Below, one piece after another: positions 25,727 through 34,387 of a stretch of DNA of 64,000 nucleotides. The notes beneath the pieces were generated by a model that was given only the letters and a program-made list of their open reading frames with translations, was not told the DNA's origin and made no database searches. The DNA is taken from contig JAENYK010000004.1 in assembly GCA_016841825.1 (NCBI GenBank), forward strand, positions 310,001 to 374,000, read 5' to 3'. Source of the DNA: Halothermothrix sp. Its GTDB lineage: Bacteria > Bacillota > Halanaerobiia > DY22613. Numbering within the stretch: position 1 is the stretch's first letter; each line of letters begins with the position of its first letter. Both the position numbers and the translations under genes were made by a program.

Positions 25727-27268
25727 CTAAGCTTCCTCTTTTAGCAATGACCGGGCCAGTTCTCTCATTGCCTGACCGACAATCTTTTTCAGCATATCTT
25801 CATTCACACCATTATCAGTCTCAACCTGTCCACTATTCTGTTCTATAATGAAAGATACTCCATCAAAAAGATTGGTCATCCGTCCGAGAAACAGACTGCC
25901 TTTGCCGATAATCATCGAACTTCTGATCTGACCATTCAACATCAACCGGCGCGCATGCCCAATGAAAGGTACTCCGGAAGGAATATGACCCTGGGTTGGT
26001 GCAAAACCTGGCATACCATGAACCTCTACAAATCTCGCAATATCATTTCTCTCCAGATCTCCCCGCTTAACCCCTAAAGCTGCGATCATCTTATAATTCG
26101 CTGTCGGCACATCACCGGCTCCGGCAGGTCTCGTGATCTCCGGATTTTGCATCTCTACAGAATATTTATCAATATCGGTTATCTTTAAACCTAATTTGTC
26201 TAAAGGATTAGTCACCAGCGCAGAGATAACCGCCTGCGGTGAAGATCCAGTACCTACTGTATGTCTACCAATAGCATCAGTCCGGACAATAGGGTTGATT
26301 CCATCATTTTTACTAACCAGAATAGCAAACCCTCCCAGACAATCTTCCAGTAAAGGCATATTTTTAGCCAGATGGTCCTTACCATTCATTCCCAACTTGG
26401 CTGTAGCTCCACCAGCGACTACTACCACATTGTCATAGATACCCGCTTTAACTAAGGCAGTAGCATTAATTAAACCATGGGTAGGTCCTGCACAGAAAGA
26501 ACGGGTATCAGAACCTGTGGCATTGACACAACCTGCAGCTTCCGCAACAGATTTGGCAAAATTACCACCACCACGCTGATTAATATCACCACATGCTTCT
26601 TCCGATACTTCGATAATATAATCAACATCACCCACTGCAATACCTTCCTGTTTGACCAGATGTTTTAATGCCAGAACTCCAGAAGCTTTGGCCATCATAT
26701 TCTCTAACATAACATGCGCATTCAAATTAACATCAGTATCATGAGCCTGCTTAATGCAGCCTACCAACTCCTCGCCCAGATACAAAGGTTCAGCCAGATG
26801 ACCTTTTACCAGACTATTTATATTCTCAACTTCTGTTCCTTTGATCTTCTCCAGTTCACCTGCAGTAATCAATGGATGTACCGTTAATTTTTCCTTAACC
26901 TGCTGTGCAAAATTCTCACTTAATTTGACCAGATCAAAAGCATCCACAATCTGCAAAATTCCATAGAACTCATCTTCAGGCATAATCTCTCCCCAATCAC
27001 TAAATCGGGCTGCATTTTCCGGAGAATTCTCATACCAGGGCTGATCTATTGCCCGTAACTCTTCTACAGAAATATTGCCAATATATGCCTGATTAGCTGG
27101 ATAAGTTAAAGTTTCTGCAAAAGACCTTAAAAATTGAGGCAATTTCTGTAGATATTCACTCTCAGAGTTTTTTTGTCTTTCCATAGTCTGAGTAGCGCCA
27201 TGGTAAATCAAAGTGTTTGGAGTATGCACCAGAATATAACTTGTTGCTTTGATAACAGGTGAAGTCAT
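25727..27268 (-). CDS. grdC: GrdC, protein C beta subunit of glycine/betaine reductase (about 513 aa)
   Basis: A FabH/thiolase-like subunit that works with GrdD to release acetyl phosphate. Visible features: NQRGGGNFAKSVAEAAG, a Cys in SFCAGPTHGLINAT, GRHTVGTGSSPQAVISALVT, and the C-terminal HVIGH-like GVPFIGHARRLMLNG with IIGKGSLFLGRMTNLFDG. I chose ATG 27268 (GGAGGTG, 6-nt spacing) instead of the open frame's TTG at 27283. It is preceded by a strong hairpin and by a structured repeat, so it may be transcribed or processed separately from trxA. Confidence 0.92.
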   Translation of the reverse strand: MTSPVIKATSYILVHTPNTLIYHGATQTMERQKNSESEYLQKLPQFLRSFAETLTYPANQAYIGNISVEELRAIDQPWYENSPENAARFSDWGEIMPEDEFYGILQIVDAFDLVKLSENFAQQVKEKLTVHPLITAGELEKIKGTEVENINSLVKGHLAEPLYLGEELVGCIKQAHDTDVNLNAHVMLENMMAKASGVLALKHLVKQEGIAVGDVDYIIEVSEEACGDINQRGGGNFAKSVAEAAGCVNATGSDTRSFCAGPTHGLINATALVKAGIYDNVVVVAGGATAKLGMNGKDHLAKNMPLLEDCLGGFAILVSKNDGINPIVRTDAIGRHTVGTGSSPQAVISALVTNPLDKLGLKITDIDKYSVEMQNPEITRPAGAGDVPTANYKMIAALGVKRGDLERNDIARFVEVHGMPGFAPTQGHIPSGVPFIGHARRLMLNGQIRSSMIIGKGSLFLGRMTNLFDGVSFIIEQNSGQVETDNGVNEDMLKKIVGQAMRELARSLLKEEA

Positions 27269-27297
27269 TATAAACACCTCCAAAAATTATTTTTGTT

Positions 27298-27333
27298 AGG
27301 GGTTCCGGTAAGAGTATCCCCCCCGAAACCCCT
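27298..27333 (-). promoter_or_regulatory. Strong hairpin in the grdC leader
   Basis: AGGGGTTCCGG (27298-27308) pairs with CCGAAACCCCT (27323-27333) with two mismatches. It ends about 30 nt before the grdC start, with no T-run after it on the minus strand. It may be an mRNA processing or stabilising stem between trxA and grdC. Confidence 0.5.
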
Positions 27334-27334
27334 G

Positions 27335-27448
27335 AGTGAACCCGTTCAACTAAAGCTGAACCTCGAGACTTCAGATGAGGATTCAACCCCACCTGAAGTA
27401 GAACAAGCCAGCTCTCACTTATAGAAGTGGAAGTCATAAAATTTAGAT
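27335..27448 (+). repeat. Structured intergenic repeat, copy R2
   Basis: Same family as 23425-23524 and 52125-52239. Stems: GTTCA/TGAAC, CTTCAG/CTGAAG and CACTT-atag-AAGTG. It lies between trxA and grdC in antisense orientation to the operon, so it probably inserted into it. Confidence 0.75.
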
Positions 27449-27467
27449 ATAATAGGGAATAAGTTAT

Positions 27468-27785
27468 TTAAACTAATTTCTTAACCTCCACTTCAATCTC
27501 TTCTGCTGTCAAGTCATCCCCTGTCAAAGTGACTAATTTTTCGCCATCTTTATAGAGCAGAATAGTTGGTAGACCCATTACCCGCTGACCGATTGCCAGA
27601 CGACGATTTTCACTGATATCCAATTTGCCAAACTTAATCTTATCTCCATACTTTTCCGCCAGAGCCTCTACCTGAGGCAATAATTCCTGACATGGTTCAC
27701 ACTTGGGGCTGTAAAAATCTACTAAGACAACACCTTCTCCCTGTAATACTTCGGCTTCAAAATTCCCCTTATCAAACTTCAACAT
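27468..27785 (-). CDS. trxA: Thioredoxin of the Grd system (105 aa)
   Basis: Thioredoxin fold with the redox pair at Cys29 and Cys32 in SPKCEPCQEL (CEPC instead of the common WCGPC), cis-Pro in GLPTILLYKDG. Grd clusters carry dedicated thioredoxins with unusual active-site sequences; they re-reduce the selenoprotein during betaine turnover. ATG 27785 follows AGGAGG. It starts 15 nt after trxB. Confidence 0.92.
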   Translation of the reverse strand: MLKFDKGNFEAEVLQGEGVVLVDFYSPKCEPCQELLPQVEALAEKYGDKIKFGKLDISENRRLAIGQRVMGLPTILLYKDGEKLVTLTGDDLTAEEIEVEVKKLV

Positions 27786-27799
27786 CGCAATAGCCTCCT

Positions 27800-29017
27800 T
27801 TAATTATTTTTTGAGAAGAGATCTTTGATCTCCACTTCACCCGGCTGATCTATCCGCTGGGTTACTTCACCTCTGATAAACACAGTGACAGTAGGAATCT
27901 CTTTAATTGCATGGCGACTAGAGATTCGATAATTTTTATAAACATCAATACTGACCAACTTCAGATCCTTATCTGCATGATATTTCTCCAATAAAGAAAT
28001 AATCTGCATACTTTCTTCAACAGCAGGACTCCAGAAAGTTACGACAACTGGTTTTTCCATGGATGATTCAACTACATCCCGATGAAAACCCTCTTCTTCT
28101 TCAATATATTTCTCAGCAGCAGTCGCCGCGATCGCCCCATCTGCACAGGCAGTGACAACCTGACGTAAATACTTATCTGTCACATCACCGGCTGCAAAAA
28201 TTCCCGGGAGAGATGTCTCCATGGTTTTGTCAACCTTAATATAGCCGCGATCTGTTGTCTCAACCAAATCTCTGACTAATTCACTTCTGGGAACTGTGCC
28301 TACAAAGATAAATACACCATCTGCACTAACTTCAGTCATTTCTCCTGTTTTGATATTTTTCACTATCACACCAGTTACCAATTCATCACCCTGGATCTCT
28401 TCAATCACTGAGTTCCAGATAAAATTAATTTTTGGATTAGCATAAGCCCGTTCCTGAATTACCTTTGCCGCATCCATCTTACCTTCATCATGAATAACTA
28501 CTATGGTTACTTTATTGACAAATTTTGTCAGATAAATCGCTTCTTCAACAGCGGCATCACCATTACCCAGAACTATTACATCCAGGTCTGTATAAAAATC
28601 AGCATCACAGGTTGCACAATAGGACACACCGCGCCCCCTAAATTGACCTTCACCTTTAAGTCCCAGAGTTCTGGGCTCTGCACCTGTAGCCAGAATAATT
28701 GCTTTGGCTCTATATTCACCATCTTTTGTCTTCACTATCTTTGGAGAATTCTGCAGATCCATTTCTTTAACCGCACCTTTAATAAACTCACAGCCAAATT
28801 TCTCTGCATGCCCAGCGAAAATTCTCATCAATTCAGGGCCAGTCGCTTCCGGATAACCAGGGTAGTTCTCCATCTCCATAGTTGTGGCTGCCTGCCCACC
28901 CGGCTTTCTTCTTTCTTCAATAATCGCTGTCTTTAACTTAGATCGGGAGGCATACAAACCTGCCGCCAATCCCGCCGGACCTCCACCAATAATCAATACA
29001 TCATATTCTTTGTACAT
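27800..29017 (-). CDS. trxB: Thioredoxin reductase with C-terminal degenerate thioredoxin domain (405 aa)
   Basis: A FAD-binding GGGPAGLAAGLYASRS is near the N-terminus, the redox-active CATC at about 134-137 (SYCATCDADFY), and the NAD(P)-binding GNGDAAVEEAI. GIFAAGDVTDKYLRQVVTA closes the FAD domain near 300. Residues about 315-405 are a thioredoxin-like domain in which the redox site is WSPAVEES, with no cysteines (IPTVTVFIRGE has the cis-Pro). Normal TrxB is about 310 aa, so the fusion is an added docking or structural module. The enzyme passes NAD(P)H electrons to TrxA for betaine reductase. It has its own promoter candidate upstream. Confidence 0.9.
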   Translation of the reverse strand: MYKEYDVLIIGGGPAGLAAGLYASRSKLKTAIIEERRKPGGQAATTMEMENYPGYPEATGPELMRIFAGHAEKFGCEFIKGAVKEMDLQNSPKIVKTKDGEYRAKAIILATGAEPRTLGLKGEGQFRGRGVSYCATCDADFYTDLDVIVLGNGDAAVEEAIYLTKFVNKVTIVVIHDEGKMDAAKVIQERAYANPKINFIWNSVIEEIQGDELVTGVIVKNIKTGEMTEVSADGVFIFVGTVPRSELVRDLVETTDRGYIKVDKTMETSLPGIFAAGDVTDKYLRQVVTACADGAIAATAAEKYIEEEEGFHRDVVESSMEKPVVVTFWSPAVEESMQIISLLEKYHADKDLKLVSIDVYKNYRISSRHAIKEIPTVTVFIRGEVTQRIDQPGEVEIKDLFSKNN

Positions 29018-29131
29018 TTTACACCCCTCCTATTATTCTAATTCACAAACTGAAAACCAGATCAGCTCTATGTTAATAATTCATCGGAATTATAATTTGC
29101 AATTTGATAGGGTGAAATAATCATTGTTTAA

Positions 29132-29160
29132 GTTATAATCATGATTATTTTTTGTTCTAA
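29132..29160 (-). promoter_or_regulatory. Promoter with palindromic operator upstream of trxB
   Basis: On the minus strand TTAGAA (-35) and TATAAC (-10) are 17 bp apart. The palindrome ATAATCATGATTAT (29135-29148) lies across the spacer and -10. The same 14-mer occurs in the grdA promoter at 34127-34140, which suggests one regulator controls both. Confidence 0.6.
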
Positions 29161-29238
29161 AGGAAACGAAACCCTTCGTCCAGTAACGAAATGTTCCGCC
29201 CCTTTAATACAGGTAAGATATTTCTAATATTCTAAAAT

Positions 29239-30714
29239 CTAAAAGTTAGTTTTTAAATCCTTTCTTAACGCTTTCACCAACGATATCATAGCAAAAATCA
29301 TGACAAAAGCAAAGGGGAAGGCGGCTGCAATGGATGCTGTCTGCAGCATTTCCAGACCTCCCGCTAACATTAATGCAATAGCTAGACCGGATTGGATAAT
29401 ACCCCAGGTGATCTTTCTTCCAGTAGAAGGATTTAATTTACCATTAGATGACATCATTCCCAGGACAAAAGTCGCTGAATCTGCAGAAGTTACAAAAAAG
29501 GTAGTAAGCAAAATAACTGCTACAAAGGAGATGATACTCCCGATAGGATACTGCTGCATGACCACAAAGAATGCTGTTGAAGTAGTCTTAATAGCTTCAG
29601 TTGCTACATCTAATCCGGTGTTGATACCCATAACCCCAAAAATGGCAAACCAGACAAAAGAAGCTAAAGTTGGCGCCAGAAGTACACCACTAATAAATTC
29701 TTTAATAGTTCTTCCTCTGGAGATCCGGGCGATAAATGTTCCCACAAAAGGAGCCCAGGCAATCCACCATGCCCAGTAGAAGATAGTCCATGAACCATAC
29801 CAGGGCTCAGAAGTAATTCGTAAACTATCACCCACCAGTGAACTTAAATACATTCCCAGACCATTAGTTAAATGATTAATAATCAAAACTGTCGGACCAA
29901 TAATTAGTCCCAAAACCATCAAAATGCCACACAAACTGATATTAACATTGGATAAGAATTTTATTCCTTTATCGAGTCCGGTTACTGCAGAGATCATAAA
30001 TAAAATAGTGATCACCCCAATAATGATAATCCGAATCAGATTTGTCTCGGGAGTACCAAAAAGGAAATTAAATCCACTAGTCATCTGCAATGTAGCCATC
30101 CCCAGAGATGTGGCAACACCGGCAACTGTTGCAAATATAGCCAAAATATCAATAAATTTGCCGATTGGTCCAGCAGCTCTTTCTTCACCCAACAGAGGAA
30201 TGAAGATACTGCTAATCAAACCCGGTTTATCCTTCCTAAACTGCATATAGGCCAATGCCAGAGCCAGGATTGCATAGTTCGCCCACGGATGTAATCCCCA
30301 GTGGAAAAAAGATTTTTTGATCGCAAAATTGGCTGCAGCTGCAGTGCCACCTTCCATAGCCAGAGGGTTGACAAAATGGTTCAAAGGTTCAGCCACACCC
30401 CAGAAAACCAAGCCTACACCCATACCCGCGCTAAATAACATAGCAAACCAGGAGATCGTACTGTATTCAGGTTTTTCATCATCTTTACCCAGCCTAATCT
30501 TCCCAAACTTACTAAAAGCAATCCAGATTGAAAAAACAACAAAAACCGACATGGAGAGCATGTAAAACCAGCCAAAATTCCCTACCAGAAAATCAAAAAG
30601 CCCTTGTGCCTGTTTACCAAAATTACCTGGTGCTGCTAACCCCCAGACAACTATGGCAAACACTACAACCAGTGAGATATAAAATACTTGATTGGAAGTC
30701 TTCCTTTCTTTCAT
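29239..30714 (-). CDS. BCCT-family betaine/choline transporter (491 aa)
   Basis: Twelve hydrophobic segments and the BCCT signatures GMGVGLVFWGVAEPLNHF and WTIFYWAWWIAWAPFVGTFI followed by ARISRGRTIKEF. These transporters take up glycine betaine with a cation or by exchange. Placed between grdH and trxB, it should supply betaine to the reductase, not only serve osmoprotection. The short C-terminus without the long regulatory tail of BetP agrees with constitutive feeding of catabolism. Stop at 29239, then a 220-bp gap holding the trxB promoter. Confidence 0.93.
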   Translation of the reverse strand: MKERKTSNQVFYISLVVVFAIVVWGLAAPGNFGKQAQGLFDFLVGNFGWFYMLSMSVFVVFSIWIAFSKFGKIRLGKDDEKPEYSTISWFAMLFSAGMGVGLVFWGVAEPLNHFVNPLAMEGGTAAAANFAIKKSFFHWGLHPWANYAILALALAYMQFRKDKPGLISSIFIPLLGEERAAGPIGKFIDILAIFATVAGVATSLGMATLQMTSGFNFLFGTPETNLIRIIIIGVITILFMISAVTGLDKGIKFLSNVNISLCGILMVLGLIIGPTVLIINHLTNGLGMYLSSLVGDSLRITSEPWYGSWTIFYWAWWIAWAPFVGTFIARISRGRTIKEFISGVLLAPTLASFVWFAIFGVMGINTGLDVATEAIKTTSTAFFVVMQQYPIGSIISFVAVILLTTFFVTSADSATFVLGMMSSNGKLNPSTGRKITWGIIQSGLAIALMLAGGLEMLQTASIAAAFPFAFVMIFAMISLVKALRKDLKTNF

Positions 30715-30741
30715 TCTATCCCTCCTAGGATTATTATTTGG

Positions 30742-30775
30742 CCTACGCTGCCCGTTAAATTAAGAGCAGCGTAGG
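30742..30775 (-). promoter_or_regulatory. Perfect 10-bp hairpin between grdH and the BCCT gene
   Basis: CCTACGCTGC (30742-30751) pairs with GCAGCGTAGG (30766-30775). There is no T-run on the minus strand. It is probably a partial terminator or processing stem that sets transporter expression relative to grdH. Confidence 0.55.
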
Positions 30776-30844
30776 ATGCTCCTGCATAGTTTACAAAACA
30801 AGATCAGACTATTCTTGACCTGGTAGTGTAATCTGAAAGATCAC

Positions 30845-32164
30845 TTAGATCCTTACCTCAAAAACTGTCTGTTCTTCAATTGGAGTCTCCAGAGCAGTCA
30901 AGGCTACTCCCACTCTGTGGTAACGTAGTTTCCACTGTTCTTTCTCCGGGGTAGATGGGTCGCCTAAAGGATAGGGGATAGAAATCGTTGGAACCATTCT
31001 GTTAGCACCTACAGTTTTGGCTACTGGAATCAGATTAGCCATTTGAACTATTGGCAATCCAGTTTTTTCAATCTCTTTAACTATCGTTGCACCGCAACGA
31101 GTGCAGGTGCCTCAAGTAGATGTCAGGATTACCGCATCTACACCTTCATTGTGCAGATATTCCACCATCTCCTTACCCATTCTAGCCGCTTCAGCTTCAG
31201 TAGTACCAGTGCCCACTGTCGTATAGAAATATTCATGAATCTTACCGATTCTACCCTCTTTTTCATATGCTCTAAGAGCATCTAGAGGTACAACCCGGTT
31301 CGGATTAGTATCAGCTGCTGCCGGATCATAGCCAGCATGAATGGTCTTAAATTGACCTTCTTCCCGGTTTCCCAGCTTATCCACTCCCTCAATATTGTAT
31401 CTGCCCCATCTGGTAGCAGATGCAGATTGAATCCGATCTGGATTATCCACTGGCACAATGCCTCCGGAAGTGACTAAAGCAATGGTAGCTTTACTCAAGT
31501 CTGCAACCGGTGCAGCAACAGGCACCCGATCAATCTTGGGAATCGGTAGTTCAGATACAAACTCTTCACCTTTTAATTTCTTTAATAACATTGCCATTGC
31601 ACGCTCAGATGCAGGTTGTTCATCTTCACGCCAGACCATATGTCTGATACCTCTAACATAATAACCTTCATCAGAAGCAGAACCTAATCTCTCCCCACGG
31701 AGAATCTTATTTGCAAATTCTGCTATCTGTTTCATGTCAGTTCTCATCTTGGCTGCACTTTTACCCCCCGGGAAGATATAGATATCTTTTTTAAACATAT
31801 CTACACCGGGATTTTCGGGATTCATCGAACTGACCACAGGTACATTGAACTTCTCTTTTACAGCTTTACCGATTACACCGCAGGCATTACCATAACGCCC
31901 TGCCTGGAAGGCTGGCCCTGCGATGAAAATATCGAATTCTATATCAGCTAAAAAACCCAGAATAGTTTTGACAGCCTCTTCTTCATTAGAACCCATATAA
32001 TTATCACCACAGATGATGGTATGGGTTACTTCTGCATCCAACAGTTGATTTAGCAGCATTGCAGGGCCAACTAATTCTGCTCTAATCTCTGGCGTATAAT
32101 CGGCTTTATCTTCTCCGCCAATTCCAGCAAAAAACTGATTGATATACAAAATAGCCTTTTTCAT
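30845..32164 (-). CDS. grdH: GrdH, betaine reductase selenoprotein B subunit (439 aa with Sec351)
   Basis: The substrate-specific selenoprotein that binds betaine and releases trimethylamine. The frame runs from ATG 32164 to a TGA at 31112-31114 and continues in frame to TAA at 30845, so TGA is read as selenocysteine (Sec351). The context VILTST-U-GTCTRCGA has the UxxCxxC motif of GrdB/F/H. After the Sec the protein continues for 88 residues with family-typical content (VQMANLIPVAKTVGANRMVP, IPYPLGDPS). Starts 21 nt after grdI. The betaine assignment rests on the adjacent BCCT transporter; glycine (GrdB) and sarcosine (GrdF) homologues are very similar. Confidence 0.9.
31112..31114 (-). other. 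Selenocysteine UGA codon in grdH
   Basis: In-frame TGA at codon 351. Sequence just after it (GGCACCTGCACTCGTTGCGG) has GCAC/GTGC pairing potential for a bacterial SECIS stem. Coding similarity continues past it. Confidence 0.9.
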
Positions 32165-32185
32165 TCTCAGTGCACCTCCTTTTGA

Positions 32186-33517
32186 TTAAAATTCTTTCAT
32201 CATTTTCGGTGACCAACCAATAATCTGGTCTCCGCAAAACATGGAGTTGTTCTCCAGAATAATCGAACCATCTTCTTTTACCGAAGGTCCTAATTTTTCA
32301 TCATCTGCCCAACCACCAGATAGCCCGTCGCGGGCTAAAGCCTGTAATTCACCAATTACTGTCTCCATTGGAGGTAATTTAATCAGTTCAGATACATTAC
32401 CAGTACTAACGATCGCATTTGCTTTCTCATCCAATGTTACCAATGGTTGAGATTGCCCATCTCGACCAGTACATTCATTGGTCAGACCAACAGTCTTAAC
32501 ACCAACATCTTCAAGTGCTACAAAGCACTCGATAAAATCAGCATCCGGGTTACCATAACCCTCTTCAGTTAAGATAGCACCATCAGCACCTAAAGATTTG
32601 GCCATTTGGGCAACAAAAATTGCTGATCTTTTCTTCTGCTCCAACTGAACGTTCAGATTAGACATAATCACACCTAAAAAGTTGATACTCTTACCATGTT
32701 CTTGATATAGTTTTCTAATCATCGGAGCGTTCTGAAAATCATATGTTGACCATTTTGATGAACAGGGCATAAAACTACCAGAGATCAGGGCTCCATCTAA
32801 AATCTCATTGGGATGCATAAAAGTTGGAACGAATTTATTCATATCCCAGCCATAAACCAGGTCATTATAACCTATCTCTTCCATCTGAGACTGGGCTTGC
32901 ATGACATATACCACAGACGGCAGATCATTTACCGCTTTCGAGCGTCTGGTAATCGGTTCTAATTCAAATACTTCCTGATTCTCTTGCTCGGGAGTCAGAT
33001 CTCTGACAATTGAACCAATATAGACAGCTAACCTATGGGCAGCCCATCTGATGGCACGATTCTTCTTTTGCTGCTCATATCTTTCGAATTCTTCATCAGT
33101 ATCAGCCACCAGACAGATGTTAATTAATTTAGAGAAATAGCTATAATTTGCCCCTTCACCACTCATGTCAATCAGACCATCACCGAAGCTACCCCAATGT
33201 TTACCAACTGCTAAAACACTACATCCTTTTAAAGCATAAGTGAGACCTTCGCCCACTCTTTCAACTTTATCAATCACACCAGGAAAGTTAGAACCTCCAT
33301 CTACCTTATATCTAGGCTCAATAGCTTCCTTTACTGGAACAATGCGCTTCTTTTCTCCGGGTCTGGCGATGACAATATCGGCATCGGTAATATGCTCATC
33401 TTCTCTAACCACTGCCAGGGCTTCCTCTTTGTTAATCGTCAAAATGCCATCCTGATAAACAGACTTATCTCCAAAGATAACATCTTTAACTGGGAAATTT
33501 CCCATCTCTAAACGCAT
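32186..33517 (-). CDS. grdI: GrdI, betaine reductase protein B proprotein (443 aa)
   Basis: The proprotein of the substrate-binding component B. It is cleaved at a cysteine to give two subunits, leaving a carbonyl group that holds the substrate amine. Family features: GSNFPGVIDKVERVGEGLT, AVGKHWGSFGDGLIDMSGEG, GWDMNKFVPTFMHPNEILDG. Cys252 in ISGSFMPCSSKW lies near the reported cleavage region of GrdE and is the likely site; NECTGRDGQSQP near 355 is another conserved Cys block. ATG 33517 follows AAAGGGGTG. The betaine assignment (versus GrdE/GrdG) follows the neighbouring BCCT gene. Confidence 0.88.
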   Translation of the reverse strand: MRLEMGNFPVKDVIFGDKSVYQDGILTINKEEALAVVREDEHITDADIVIARPGEKKRIVPVKEAIEPRYKVDGGSNFPGVIDKVERVGEGLTYALKGCSVLAVGKHWGSFGDGLIDMSGEGANYSYFSKLINICLVADTDEEFERYEQQKKNRAIRWAAHRLAVYIGSIVRDLTPEQENQEVFELEPITRRSKAVNDLPSVVYVMQAQSQMEEIGYNDLVYGWDMNKFVPTFMHPNEILDGALISGSFMPCSSKWSTYDFQNAPMIRKLYQEHGKSINFLGVIMSNLNVQLEQKKRSAIFVAQMAKSLGADGAILTEEGYGNPDADFIECFVALEDVGVKTVGLTNECTGRDGQSQPLVTLDEKANAIVSTGNVSELIKLPPMETVIGELQALARDGLSGGWADDEKLGPSVKEDGSIILENNSMFCGDQIIGWSPKMMKEF

Positions 33518-33583
33518 TTTTTACACCCCTTTCTTTATTAACGAAAAGTTAGTGAATTTTTGAACAAGCCATCTTAAATGTAA

Positions 33584-33610
33584 CTGTAAGCCGTTTAAAC
33601 AAACTTACAG
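33584..33610 (-). promoter_or_regulatory. Hairpin spanning the grdA stop codon
   Basis: CTGTAAG (33584-33590) pairs with CTTACAG (33604-33610) around the TAA of grdA. Without a T-run it is more likely an mRNA stability or attenuation element that lets grdA be made in excess of grdI and grdH. Confidence 0.45.
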
Positions 33611-34062
33611 TACTGGTTTCTATATAAACTTACCTCTTTGACGATCTCATCTACATCTAAGACCATCTCCATCATGCCAACCTGTTCTTCATACACATCC
33701 GGGTCGACTTCATCTTTAATCTCAGATTCAAAAATGTGATACACTCTGAGTCCTAACTGGACTCCTGCTAATGGACCTGCAAAAGTAGGATCACCATTTG
33801 TAACAGTCTCTGCAGCCAGACCAGAAGCTTCTGCCTCTGCTCCGCCAAGGATAACTACTACATTGTCAGCGCTAAATCTCTCCGCCATCTCCTTAATCCT
33901 CTTTTGATTTTCCAGATCCATTGCACCTGCGGCAGTTCAGACAAAACACTCAGTAGTACTAAAAACCACTTCTGCTTGAGTTGTCTTAATACACTCTTCA
34001 ATGGCAGGACCTGGAATACCATCGCGATCACCAAGGATTGCGATCTTCTTTCCTTCCAGCAT
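33595..34062 (-). CDS. grdA: GrdA, selenoprotein A of glycine/betaine reductase (155 aa with Sec42)
   Basis: ATG 34062 (GGAGGTGG, 5-nt spacing) begins [20 protein letters not shown] and reaches [16 protein letters not shown], the GrdA signature, with TGA at 33937-33939 read as selenocysteine (codon 42). It continues in frame to TAA 33595; the length matches the family. Protein A carries the carboxymethyl group as a selenoether between protein B and protein C and is re-reduced by thioredoxin. It is shared by glycine, sarcosine and betaine reductases. First gene of the operon, with a strong promoter and two palindromes upstream. Confidence 0.97.
33937..33939 (-). other. Selenocysteine UGA codon in grdA
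   Basis: In-frame TGA inside the invariant [16 protein letters not shown] motif. Without recoding, neither half would be a plausible protein. Confidence 0.97.
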
Positions 34063-34118
34063 TTTTTCCACCTCCATGGTTTTAATTTGATCATTAGTTT
34101 CAGAAAATTCTTAATGAT

Positions 34119-34158
34119 ATAATATCATAATCATGATTATATGTCAATCATGATTATG
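34119..34158 (-). promoter_or_regulatory. grdA promoter with paired palindromic operators
   Basis: On the minus strand TTGACA (34142-34147) and TATTAT (34119-34124) are separated by 17 bp, a near-consensus sigma-A promoter. ATAATCATGATTAT (34127-34140) fills the spacer, and a second AATCATGATT (34146-34155) overlaps the -35 box. The two centres are 17 bp apart. The palindrome recurs before trxB. A likely binder is the MerR-type regulator encoded next to it, which is inference. Confidence 0.75.
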
Positions 34159-34353
34159 ACGAATTCTGCAATTATTTTATAAAAAAAGCTATTTATATAA
34201 ATATTTTTAATATCAAATATTAATATTATTTATATTGGACTTAACAACCCATTTTTCGTTACGGGTCCGCATAGTGGTATAACCACGATTCTTATGGTTT
34301 TAAACTTCAACTTATATATAATAATTTTTCTTAAAATAAGATTGCCTATACAT

Positions 34354-34377
34354 AAAAAAGACTCCCATTCAGGAGTC
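34354..34377 (-). terminator. Terminator of the merR gene
   Basis: GACTCC (34360-34365) pairs with GGAGTC (34372-34377). On the minus strand it is followed by TTTTTTATG, 10 bp beyond the stop. Confidence 0.85.
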
Positions 34378-34387
34378 TCTAACTATA

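Larger units (their letters stand above)
34063..34387. other. Intergenic regulatory region between merR and grdA, 325 bp
   Basis: Contains the merR terminator at its right end, an AT-rich stretch, a TTCGTTAC element (34255-34262) whose reverse complement recurs at 29183-29190 before trxB, and the grdA promoter with two palindromes. No gene. Confidence 0.65.

Noticed and set aside
28490-28936. Plus-strand frame of 148 codons opposite trxB
   Set aside because: Antisense shadow of a clear gene, with no ribosome binding site and no plausible protein pattern.
29300-29779. Plus-strand frame of 159 codons opposite the BCCT transporter gene
   Set aside because: Shadow of strongly biased transmembrane codons.
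30845-32164. grdH as two genes or a pseudogene because of the internal TGA
   Set aside because: The TGA falls exactly at the known Sec position of GrdB/F/H, followed by the conserved GTC-x-x-C pattern and a full-length C-terminus.
29183-34262. TTCGTTAC element shared in opposite orientation (29183-29190 and 34255-34262) as a second grd operator
   Set aside because: Only eight bases match and the flanks differ; noted in the intergenic entry but not strong enough for a call.
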